Source: Paroedura picta
Taxonomy: Eukaryota > Chordata > Lepidosauria > Squamata > Gekkonidae
Assembly (NCBI RefSeq): GCF_049243985.1
Contig: NC_135384.1
Coordinates: forward strand, 1,121,001 to 1,185,000
DNA length: 64,000 nucleotides
Direction: 5' to 3'
Part shown: positions 55,730 through 64,000 of the stretch, piece after piece
Numbering within the stretch: the first letter of the stretch is position 1
How the letters are laid out: every line of letters begins with the position of its first letter
Translations under genes and position numbers: made by a program
The notes under the pieces: model-generated
What the model saw: only the letters and a program-made list of their open reading frames with translations
Told to the model about the DNA's origin: nothing
Databases searched by the model: none

Positions 55730-55823
55730 GGGCCCTGATGTCACGCGCCCCTCCCCGCGGGCCAGGACATAAAGGCAGGTGCGCTCACCTGGCGCGCAGG
55801 TAAGAGCCGCCCCTTCCCGCGCC
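55730..55823 (+). promoter_or_regulatory. CLDN7: CLDN7 core promoter with paired E-boxes
   Basis: CATAAAGG at 55768-55775 is a TATA-like site about 50 bases before the ATG. Just after it, CAGGTG (55776-55781) and CACCTG (55786-55791) form the inverted pair CAGGTGCGCTCACCTG. Such paired E-boxes are the known target type of ZEB and SNAIL repressors, which silence epithelial junction genes. TGATGTCACG near 55737 resembles a CRE/ATF site. A CAG|GTAAGA at 55798 looks like a donor but probably lies at the start site. Confidence 0.55.
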
Positions 55824-58800
55824 ATGGCCAACTCGGGCTTGCAGCTGCTGGGCTTCGTGCTGGCCCTGGTGGGCTGGATCGCCACCCTGGCGGCCACCGT
55901 CCTGCCCCAGTGGCAGATGTCCTCCTACGCCACCGACAACATCATCACGGCCGTGGCCGTCTACAAGGGCCTCTGGATGACCTGCGCCTGGCAGAGCACC
56001 GGCCAGATCCAGTGCATGGCCTACTACTCCGTGCTCAACCTCCCGTGTGAGTGGCGGCTTACCAACTCCGGGCGGGGGGCGGTCGGGAGCTGAGGGGTGC
56101 GGAGGGTGGGACGCCAGGCCGCCCACCAGCCCCAGCAGCCATTTTCTCGAGGGCAGGGGGAGAAAAGGCGTCCGCGGTTTTAGAGACGGGGCATCATTCC
56201 GGAGGGGGGGATCTGAAGGCGAACGGGGGGACATGGGGTTTGTGGGGAGAAAGGGGACAGGCTGGAGAAGGACTTGAGCATGGCGGGAAAGCGATAAATA
56301 GCCGCCGCCCCCCCCCCCCCCCCACAAACGCACACACGCATCTTGGCGGCCTCGGAAGGCGGGAGGGAGCGGCCGAGGCTCCACCGGGGACGGATGAACC
56401 TTGCCCCTCCCGCCCACACCTGGCCGGGCCGGCGAGACATGGAAAAGGGGCCTCGGCGGCGAAGAGACGCCCCCCCCCCCGTCCCTCCCCTCGGGGGTCT
56501 TGCCTGTGTCTGGACCCTTCCAAAGCGCCAGGCCGCCCTCTCCCCCTCCCTTTGTGCGCAGCTCCGGCCACCGCCCCACCCAGGAATGGAAAGCTGTGGG
56601 CGGGGGGAAAGTCGCCCGGGCCCCCTCCCAACCCCCCCCCCCCAGGAAGATTCTTCCTTCTTCCTCCCCCTTGAGAACCTGAACTTTGTCCGACCCTTGG
56701 CGTCTGGGGCTCAAAGGCGGCCGGGAGGGGCCCCGTCGCGCCGAGTGTCCCCCCCCCGGGGGTGGGGGAGGCAGGGGCCGGCCGGGGATTCGGGCATCTT
56801 TCGCAAGACGGCCCCGGAATCCTGCATTTTAAGGGCCGGGTGGTGGTTCGCGGGGGGGGGGGGGGCGACGACCCTCGACCCGTCGCAGGAGAGAAGCGGG
56901 TCGCTGCTCCGTGTCCCTCCGCCTGGCTTCTGTAGTCGCGCCTTAATTCGGATTCGACCCGATGGCTGCTTTTGAGAACGCGGTTCGAGGAGTCTCGCTT
57001 TTCGCGGCTGCGCCGGGACGTCGGGGTGGGTGTGGGCCGTCGAGCCCCGCGGGGGTGGGCTGCGCATTAGCCGGCCACGTAATGTACGAAGGGGCTGCCC
57101 GACACCTGTGGGCCTGGCCGGGCCACTCGCGGCCATTCCGACGTGCGCGCCCGCGGAAGCGGGACCCGGAATGACAGTCGCCGCCGGCCAGCCGGGTGGG
57201 TGGGCGGCTCGAGAGCCCCGCTCGGGCAGCGCCGTCCTCCATTTCCTCCTTGCGCAAGGGCCAGACGTGCGCCGGCCCTTCGGTGTCCCGGAGCTTGCGA
57301 AGCCTCCTCGCTCCCAGGCGCGCCACGGCAGACACGCGACTTTACGCGCACGTCTGGCTGCCCGGCTCTCGGGGGGGGGGGGGCGTCGGGACTCGAACTC
57401 GTCTCTGTTTAGACAGCGGCCCGACCCGCCTTGGTCAAACACAGCAGGGAGCGCCGCGGCCCTCCTCAGTCCGCAAAAGCCCGCCTGGGCTGGCCGGAGA
57501 TCCGCCTCCCCCCGCCCGAGTTCTGCCCAAAGGCGCCCGGGCTTGCACGGCCCCTCCCCCGTCGCCCCTTCGCAGCAACCGCCTGGGCCGGTCGGGCAGC
57601 CCGCCGCAGGCTCTTCCGCCCTAAACCCCCCCCCCCCCCCGCCACACCTGCCCGCCGGGCCGTGCAAAGACGGGGGACGCCCCGACCCAAGAGTCGCCCC
57701 TTGCCCCGCTGCCGTTGCCAGCTCCCGGTTGGGAAAGACTCGGCGTTTTGGAGTTGAGGGGCAGGGACTTTTGGGGGTGGGGGGAGAGATTGGGGGGTTG
57801 GGGCATGCAGGAGGTCTTCTCGGTGGTGGCCCCTTACTTAGTAATGCATCCCTCAGCCTTGCCATACCCCCCCCCCCACAAAGCAGCTCTTTTCTCCAGG
57901 GGAACTGCCAGTTGGAGACCAGCTGTAATTACAGATCTCCTGGCCCTGCCTGGGGATTGGCAACTATAGCCTGTGCTTTCAAGGCCATTCCAGTGGCCTG
58001 TGAGATGGGCCCGGAAGATTCCCACCTTAGGCACTGCGTCCAGGAGAGGCAGCGTGGGGCAGTGGTTCGAATGTCAGGCTGGCCACGTCATGCAGGAGAA
58101 AAGAGAAAAATCCCCCCCCCCTCATGCTGCTCGCCCTGTGGAAGGTCGGGGGGGGGGGAAGGGATCCTCCTGGACGCTGGGATCTGGCTCCTTCGGAGAG
58201 CGGACAGTGTGGCATTCCCTCCCCTCTCCAACCCCCCCCCCCCCGAAATCTCCAGGGATTTCTTAACCCAGAGTTGGCAACCCATGTCGAACCTTCAAGG
58301 GCCCCGGTGGCAGAGGGATTACTTCCGTGCCACCTTCTCCCTCCCAGAGAAAGTCACACAAATGCCTCTCATCGGTTATGGGTGTGATTTATTCCTCTGG
58401 CTCGGCCCCGTAAGCGTCTAGCCTTGCTGAGTAACAGGCCGGCTGCCGTGGCCCCTTCGTGCCCTTTATGGAGGCACAACTACACGGGTAGCAGCCCTGC
58501 CTACGGCCTCGCCTCGCCTCCCCTCCCAGCTCGCCTTCTTCCTCCTCTCCCCTCTCAGACATGAGACTCACCTTCAACTTTGGGGTCCCAGCTCTGCCTG
58601 GCTTATGGGCAGCTCAACCCTGACTCTCCCCCCCAAAACCTGTTACTTGTGCATGGGAGTGGGGGCGTCCAAAGGCTTCTTGTGGGGCATGATGCCCCCA
58701 GTGAGAGCTTCCGGGGTTGAAGGCTTGCCTCGTGCTGTGCTGAAGAGCTGTTCTGCCCCAGTGCCGGGGGGGGGGGGGGGGTTGGCTGCGACCTCCCCAA

Positions 58801-61800
58801 GGAAGCAAAGTGGTCCTGTGCTCTTCCACCTTCTGAGTCAGGAAGAGGGGCTGGCCCCAAAAGTTCCCCAAGGAACTTCTGGAGAATAAGCAAGCCGGAC
58901 TTCCCTCCCCCCCAGCCCTTCTTCCTCTCCTCTGTGAGGTCCTGCTCCCCTTACAGTCCCGGCCCTGGCCTGCCCCCAGCCCTCCTTTCCTTTCCATGTG
59001 GGGCACAGACCCCCCCCCCCCCCGTGACAGGCTGCTGGGCCCAGGGCGGTTGCCGCAATGGGGTGTGGGGTGTGAGTTGCCATGTTGTGTTTTTCTAAGC
59101 CTCCGAATGTGTCGCTCGGCCGTGCTGGGTGGGGCCCCTCATGGCTTTGACAGTGGGGCAGGGCTCCTGCAGCCAGAAAAGCCCCAAAACGCCCACGCCG
59201 ACTTTGGGGTTTGCGTGCTTCAGAAAAGGGGAAACCGAGCCTCCACACGACAACCGTGGAGGGATTTGGTCTTCGGGATCTGGAGGGTGGAGGGCAGGCG
59301 TGCTGGTCAAGGGCAGCTCTTCAGGGGAAGGGAGTCCAGGCAAGGGTTGGAGGGAGAAGGGGCCACCCGGGCCTCCCGGGGCCAGCTGAGCAGACTCCGG
59401 TTGGCTGCTGGACCAGCCTTCCTGGTGAGCCGTTGCCTCATGCTGTGCCCCTGAGCAGGGCCTGCTTCTGTTTATATAGCGGAGGCGCAGCCCCTGATAA
59501 TCCTATCGCCTTCCCATTATCTGGGAAAACAAGCTCAGTTTGCTGTGGCAGGAGGGCAACCGCAGGGGTCACGGGGAGCGGAGATGGTGGCAGAGGAGCG
59601 CGGGGGGGGGGGGGCGGATCCTGGGCTGTTGGCCACCTTGTTACTCCAAGGTGGGAGTGACCCTTTTTCATCCCTGTCTTCTGGGGGTGGGCCCAGGTGT
59701 TCTCTGCCGGGAGAGAGTTAGGGGGGATTCGGGGAGGGGTGCTTGGAGCAGCCCTCTCTGGGCAGGCCGTGTGTGATTTCCAACCACCTCTGGTCAGCTC
59801 GTGCCTTGAAAACCTCAAGATATGTGTGTGTATTTGGGGGGGGGTCACCCTGGCCTTCTCCGAAATCCTGACTGAACCCACTTGGCTTTGAAATCTGAGG
59901 AGATTTGAGGCCAGGGCTCTTGTTCCTAACGGTCTGTGCGTCTCCCTTCTAGGATGCAGCTCCTGGCCCCTGCTTCCTGTTCTGCCCAGTAGGCCCCGCT
60001 ACCCCCCTCCCTCCCTCCCCCCCCCCCCCCGCCTGCCTGAACTCTCTCCAGCCAGCCCCAGTTTCAGCGAAACCAGCTCAGCGGCTCTTTTGTTCCGCTG
60101 CTCTGCTTTGCTTTCCTTTGGTGGTGCCTGTTTTTCTCTGGCTCTCACACTTGGGGCAGACACCTGTCCACGGGGAGGGGTGATGTCACCTCTGTTTCTA
60201 TGGGGAGGGAAGGGGAAGGGTGGGGCGGGGCAGGAATCTGTGCAGAGCCATTACAGGATATGCGTCTCTTTCCAAACCCTGAGATTTCCCAGTCTTGTGT
60301 CTCTTCCTAGCAAATTTGGAGGAAGTTATTCCGCAGTGTTGTCATTCCCTGGAAAGACACTGGGTCAAAAGAAGAGGGAGAAATTCTCCTGGGGCAGGTT
60401 TTGGGGCAGTCCAATGCCGCTTTCCTCTTGACGTAGCCCGGATTGAGCCACATGACTTACGAGTCACAAAACAGGGCAGGAGTTGTGGCAGAATGGCCAC
60501 AGGATAGAGCCCTGGAGGACCACTCCCTGGCCATGGCACAACCCTCCCCAGATGCAAGAGTCCGGCCTCCCACCGTGCTCTGCTAGCATTACAGGGCTGG
60601 TCCCTCTCCCCCGCCCCAGAAGTGACCTCGGCAGACTCCCCCCCCCACACACACACACACACGCCCTGGTCCAGAAAGGTGAAGAGCTAAGTGCGGAAGG
60701 GTTTTATGGCTCACCTTGGCAAAGGGCTCCCTTTAGACTTTGGATCCTCCCCTACCTGGCCAGGTTGTCCTTGGCTGAGAGCCAGAAGGGAATGAACGGA
60801 GGAGGTTGGCCCCCACAATACTGGAGCCGCCACATGGAAAAATGACAGTGTTGGTCCCCAACCCCCCCCCCACACACACACACACACCGCCATTTCTTTA
60901 TGGTTTATTTGGCATGCACAAAATGAGAGCCACAACAAGTAAATTCCATGCAACAAAACTCCCTGATCAGCTCCTGCCGCACAGAGGGAAGGCCGTCGTG
61001 GTATGGTGCTGTCCCCACCAATAAAACACACCAAAAAACATGAAAATAGATAAACCAAATAGAAGGAAAACAGGGAGGGGGGAGCTCGCCCCACAAGCTT
61101 CCATGGCAGGGAGGGGATTCCCAGATCCCAGCCGTCTCAGGGGAGGATTTGATCTCTTCCTTTCCCCAAACCCCTCTGCGAGAGCCTCTTGCCCTAGAGT
61201 GGTGTGCTGGGACCCCCACCATGGATAGGGGGCTGCCCAAGGAGCTGGGGCCCTTTGGAAGGGGGCAGAGCAGCGTGGGGGCCTGCTGGGAGCCCGGATG
61301 GGTGACGTCTTCTGCCTTTTCGTTGTCTGACCTCCCTCTGCTTCTCTTCCAGCCTCGCTGCAGGCCACCCGGGCTCTCATGGTGGTCTCCATCGTCCTGG
61401 GGGTGGTCTCCATGGGCGTGGCCATCATGGGCATGAAGTGTACCCACTGCGGGAGCGATAACATGGTGACCAAGGCCCGCATCGCCATGACGGGGGGCAT
61501 CATCTTCATAGTCGCAGGTGAGTGGCAAGAGTTGGCCAGGAGCGGTCGGCTTGGCTTTGCCTCTCCCTGCTATTTGGGCAGCCCAGGGACCCCTTTGGCA
61601 TAAGGGTCCTGCCCTCTGTTGGGGCCCAATGGCAGCTGATCTACAGAGAGCCGTTCCCTGGGAGGAAACAACAGCATCGCCAGAGTCTATGGTATACCAT
61701 AGAGCAGGGGTAGTCAAACTGCGGCCCTCCAGATGTCCATGGACTACAATTCCCAGGAGCCCCTGCCAGCATCCGCTGCCAGAGGCTCCTGGGAATTGTA

Positions 61801-62981
61801 GTACATGGACATCTGGAGGGCCGCAGTTTGACTACCCCTGCCATAGAGTGTAAGAGGAACGGAAGGGCTGGAGCTTCCCCCCCACCTCAGCCAAACACAC
61901 TGAATTTGTGTTCAGTGACACCTTTCAAAACTTTGTTCTGCTGCTTCAGACCAGCCCGGCAACCCACCTGGGTCTACCTGCCGTTTCCAGGTCTTGATTC
62001 AGATCTTTTGTCTCGGGGATGACTTCCTCCTTTGGCTGGTTTACCAGCCACACCTGTTTCTCCTGTAAATGAGTGACTATTCTTCTGCCAGCCCTGCAAT
62101 CACTCCAGGACATGTTTGATCTCTGCAGCACCCTCACCTGAGGCGTTCAGGCCAGAGGCGGAGTCACCATCTCACCCGGCAGAAAGGACACAATTCCTGC
62201 AGTCCCTCCCAGTTTCCACAGGGCCCTTTGCTTGTTCCCTTATGTATTTACTCCGTTTATCCTTGACCTTTCTCCCCCAAATTCTCCTCTCCTCCATTTT
62301 ATGCTCATGGCAAGCCTGTGATGGCCTTCCCTTGCTCGGGTTGACCACATATTCCAGCCTGCCCCGGGGATGTGTCGGCCATCTTGAGGGTGGGGATTGT
62401 CCAAAATGAGAGTGAGCGATAATTTGGGAGGCTTCCCAAGGGCTCACCATGTTTGTTTGTGGCAGCAGAAATGCGAAGGTGTCTTTGGAGTACTTTGCAG
62501 ACCGTCAAGTTTTGGAATCTTTCAGAAGCTTTCCTGGTCTGGAATGAACAAAGAATGATTTGTGGTTCCAGTTGTGTTTATTGGGGGCGGGGGCGGGGGC
62601 GGGGGCGGGGGGGGAGGGAATTGAGCTGCCCAGGCAAGAAGATATTCGGGGGGGTTTCTGACGTGGGCCTCTCACCAGTGGGCTTTAAGAGAGCCAGTGG
62701 CAGCGTGGATGAAGCACCCCCATTTGTTACATTTATGCATTGCCAAACAAAACTGCTTCTTTTGGGGGGATCTGGCTTCTTAGCAGAAGACGGTCGGGGT
62801 TAATTTCGTGGCATCGGGGAAGGCACCGGGATCGCCCTGGGGAGGAGACTGAAGGGGCGTGGAGCGGACCCTCACTATTGATTTCTCTCTTTGCAGGTCT
62901 GACCTCTCTTGTGGCGTGCTCGTGGTATGGAAACCAGATTGTGAGGGACTTCTACGACCCTCTGACACCCGTCAATACCAA
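55824..62981 (+). CDS. CLDN7: CLDN7, claudin-7 (exons 1-3; gene continues past the window)
   Basis: A four-helix tight-junction protein of epithelia. Exons: 55824-56046, 61353-61517, 62897-62981, all GT-AG; phases join to 157 residues plus two bases of a lysine codon. [11 protein letters not shown] opens TM1. The first extracellular loop keeps the claudin signature: W of QWQMSS, GLW, and the two cysteines of the 'TC...IQC' pair. Exon 2 encodes [14 protein letters not shown] (TM2), the [18 protein letters not shown] loop and the start of TM3. Exon 3 encodes [19 protein letters not shown]. Claudin-7 is the best match: [20 protein letters not shown] and MGMKCT all align with the human protein as I recall it, and CLDN7 neighbours SLC2A4 in mammals. 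The last exon (TM4 and the PDZ-binding tail) is not in the final 1 kb. Intron 1 is 5.3 kb. Confidence 0.92.
56050..57780 (+). promoter_or_regulatory. CLDN7: CpG island extending through CLDN7 exon 1 and into intron 1
   Basis: CpG-rich sequence with very many G and C runs of eight or more continues for 1.7 kb into intron 1. The long open frames here (57030-58421 plus, 56711-57865 minus) have no domains and come from GC-rich sequence. Confidence 0.45.
57870..58290. mobile_element. hAT-like repeat pieces in opposite orientations (CLDN7 intron 1)
   Basis: About 57880-57975 is a minus-strand copy (CTCCAGGGGAACTGCCAGTT, TGTAATTACAGATCTCCTGG, GGGGATTGGCAACT). About 58195-58290 is a plus-strand 3' end (CGAAATCTCCAGGGATTTCT, AACCCAGAGTTGGCAACCC). 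Between them a SINE head scrap (GCAGTGGTTCGAATGTCAGG) lies near 58058. Confidence 0.5.
61705..61840. mobile_element. Palindromic hAT MITE with perfect 8-bp target duplication (CLDN7 intron 2)
   Basis: A 136-base near-perfect palindrome starts CAGGGGTAGTCAAACTGCGG and ends CCGCAGTTTGACTACCCCTG. It is flanked on both sides by CCATAGAG (61697-61704 and 61841-61848). An 8-bp duplication and CAGGGG...CCCCTG ends are hallmarks of the hAT superfamily. The intact duplication and near-identical arms suggest recent insertion. Confidence 0.92.
61905..61985 (+). mobile_element. MITE family B, right-end fragment (CLDN7 intron 2)
   Basis: TTTGTGTTCAGTGACACCTT, then AACTTTGTTCTGCTGCTTCA and GACCAGCCCGGCAACCCACC match the right terminus of the family. 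It sits 60 bases after the hAT MITE. Confidence 0.5.
62583..62618 (+). repeat. GGGGGC hexamer repeat, G-quadruplex-prone (CLDN7 intron 2)
   Basis: Four GGGGGC units followed by a longer G run, on the transcript-sense strand. Confidence 0.8.
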
Positions 62982-63890
62982 GTGAGTTTCCCAAGAGGTC
63001 CACGGGCAGGCGGGGGGGCAGATCCCAGGAGCTCATGCTAAGTGATGAATCCCTTTCGTGCAGTAAATCAGCCCAAACTTCCTCCCTTCTGTCCAAATTC
63101 TTACCTGTTTTAATCTTGAGTCTTATAGCCTGCCTTTCCCCATAGGCCTAGGGCAGGTAACATCAGAATTAAATGCATCCAGCTGTGGGTGGGACAGCAC
63201 AGCTGAAATACTTCTCAGGCCAAGCACCTGTAACTTTGCAGTGGTCATTTTGTTCCTGCGCTCTTGACTGGCATGAGGATCCCTCCCCCCTTTATTCTGA
63301 GCTGGATTCTCCAGGGTTAATTGGCAGGGCTGGTCGTCTGCCAGGCAGTGAAGTGTATTGTTTTTGGTGTGGGAGCCAGGATTCATGCCCGTGGTAGGAT
63401 TTTATTCTGCCTCTTAGATCTTTGCTACTCTGTAATTTTTATCTACAGGTATTCTTTAAAAACCTTGTTTGGATTTTTAGGGCTTTGATTTTAAGCACCG
63501 TTTTGCCTGTGATTTTGAAAGGATGGCTTAATTGTTCTATTTATTGCGGTGGACGGTTGAGCACTGGGAATCTGCCGATGAATACGGCAAAATGGTGCCT
63601 CCCACAGCTGCTTTCGACTGGGAATGCCAATCCCAGTGTGGGAATTGTGTGGGGCTGGGCACAGACAGACGCTTGGCAAAGGTTCTCCGTTTCCTCCATT
63701 TCCATTTCCTCCTGGATCTTGTGTTTCTTTGGAAGAGAGCAGAGAGAACAGAAAGGCCCCACCAGTGTTTTACGTTACACCCGTCATGGCCAACGGGGCA
63801 AGGAAAGTCAACAAAATAAGTGACTGAGCTAGAAATTCCTTACGGGATTTCCCAACAGGCCTCTTCAAGATAGGGGGTCGTTTTAGTGTG
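62982..63890 (+). other. CLDN7: CLDN7 intron 3 (incomplete)
   Basis: No claudin TM4 or C-terminal coding sequence is present. Nothing else is recognised apart from the MITE at the right edge. Confidence 0.5.
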
Positions 63891-63895
63891 TTTGT

Positions 63896-64000
63896 ATCAG
63901 CAGGAAAGAGCCGGAATCCAGCAGCACCTGAGGAACGAACCAAATCTGTGGCAGGGGAGGAGCTTTCGGGAGTCACGTTCACCTCTTGAGCTACAGCAAA
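63896..64000. mobile_element. MITE family A, left arm cut by the window edge
   Basis: GCAGGAAAGAGCCGGAATCC, then TCTGTGGCAGGGGAGGAGCT and TTCGGGAGTCACGTTCACCT match the left arm of the copy at 19036. Confidence 0.6.

Noticed and set aside
55798-55804. CAG|GTAAGA just before the CLDN7 ATG as a 5' UTR splice donor
   Set aside because: It lies about 25-30 bases after a TATA-like site, where initiation is expected, and the ATG exon follows directly with no acceptor between.
62982-64000. CLDN7 exon 4 within the last kilobase
   Set aside because: No frame encodes the expected YEFGPA-type start, TM4 or a terminal YV; the exon must lie beyond the window.
1-64000. Endogenous retrovirus, CRISPR array or bacterial-type system
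   Set aside because: No LTR pair, gag/pol/env-like frame or regularly spaced repeats were seen. The repeats present are SINEs, LINE scraps, MITEs and microsatellites.

Overview
This is vertebrate genomic DNA, almost certainly from a squamate reptile and probably a gecko. Six spliced protein genes with GT-AG introns lie among dense interspersed repeats: Sauria SINEs ending in CCTTTACCTTT, a 5S-Sauria SINE, several tRNA-headed SINE families, CR1 3' ends, RTE/BovB-like LINE scraps and hAT-like or palindromic MITEs. The gecko assignment rests on the repeat subtypes as I remember them and is an inference; squamate is much firmer.

The genes, in order, are NEURL4 (+, last exon only), GPS2 (+, complete), EIF5A (-, complete), YBX2 (+, complete but with frame trouble in exon 5), SLC2A4/GLUT4 (-, complete) and CLDN7 (+, exons 1-3; the rest runs off the right edge). 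Order and relative orientation match the human 17p13.1 block, seen inverted. GPS2 and EIF5A converge with poly(A) signals about 0.8 kb apart. EIF5A and YBX2 diverge from separate CpG islands. YBX2 and SLC2A4 converge, and SLC2A4 and CLDN7 diverge across about 13 kb.

Region by region: 0-1.8 kb is the NEURL4 end and probable 3' UTR; 1.86-7.15 kb is GPS2; 7.9-16.6 kb is EIF5A with a 4-kb first intron; 17.1-21.4 kb is a repeat-rich spacer; 21.4-28.5 kb is YBX2; 28.5-31.3 kb is a spacer with a LINE scrap; 31.3-43.1 kb is SLC2A4; 43.1-55.4 kb is a repeat-rich spacer with an unassigned CpG island at 48.1-48.8 kb; 55.7 kb to the end is CLDN7. The neighbours do unrelated jobs (nuclear corepression, translation elongation, germ-cell mRNA storage, glucose transport, tight junctions), so this is conserved synteny and not an operon-like system.

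I found no wholly new multi-gene system. The points most worth checking are the YBX2 exon 5 reading frame, a GLUT4 N-terminus without the FQQI sorting signal, an extra GPS2 exon, the unassigned CpG island, a short repeated motif confined to about 38.8-54.5 kb, and promoter motifs of YBX2 (Y-box) and CLDN7 (paired E-boxes). No endogenous retrovirus was recognised.
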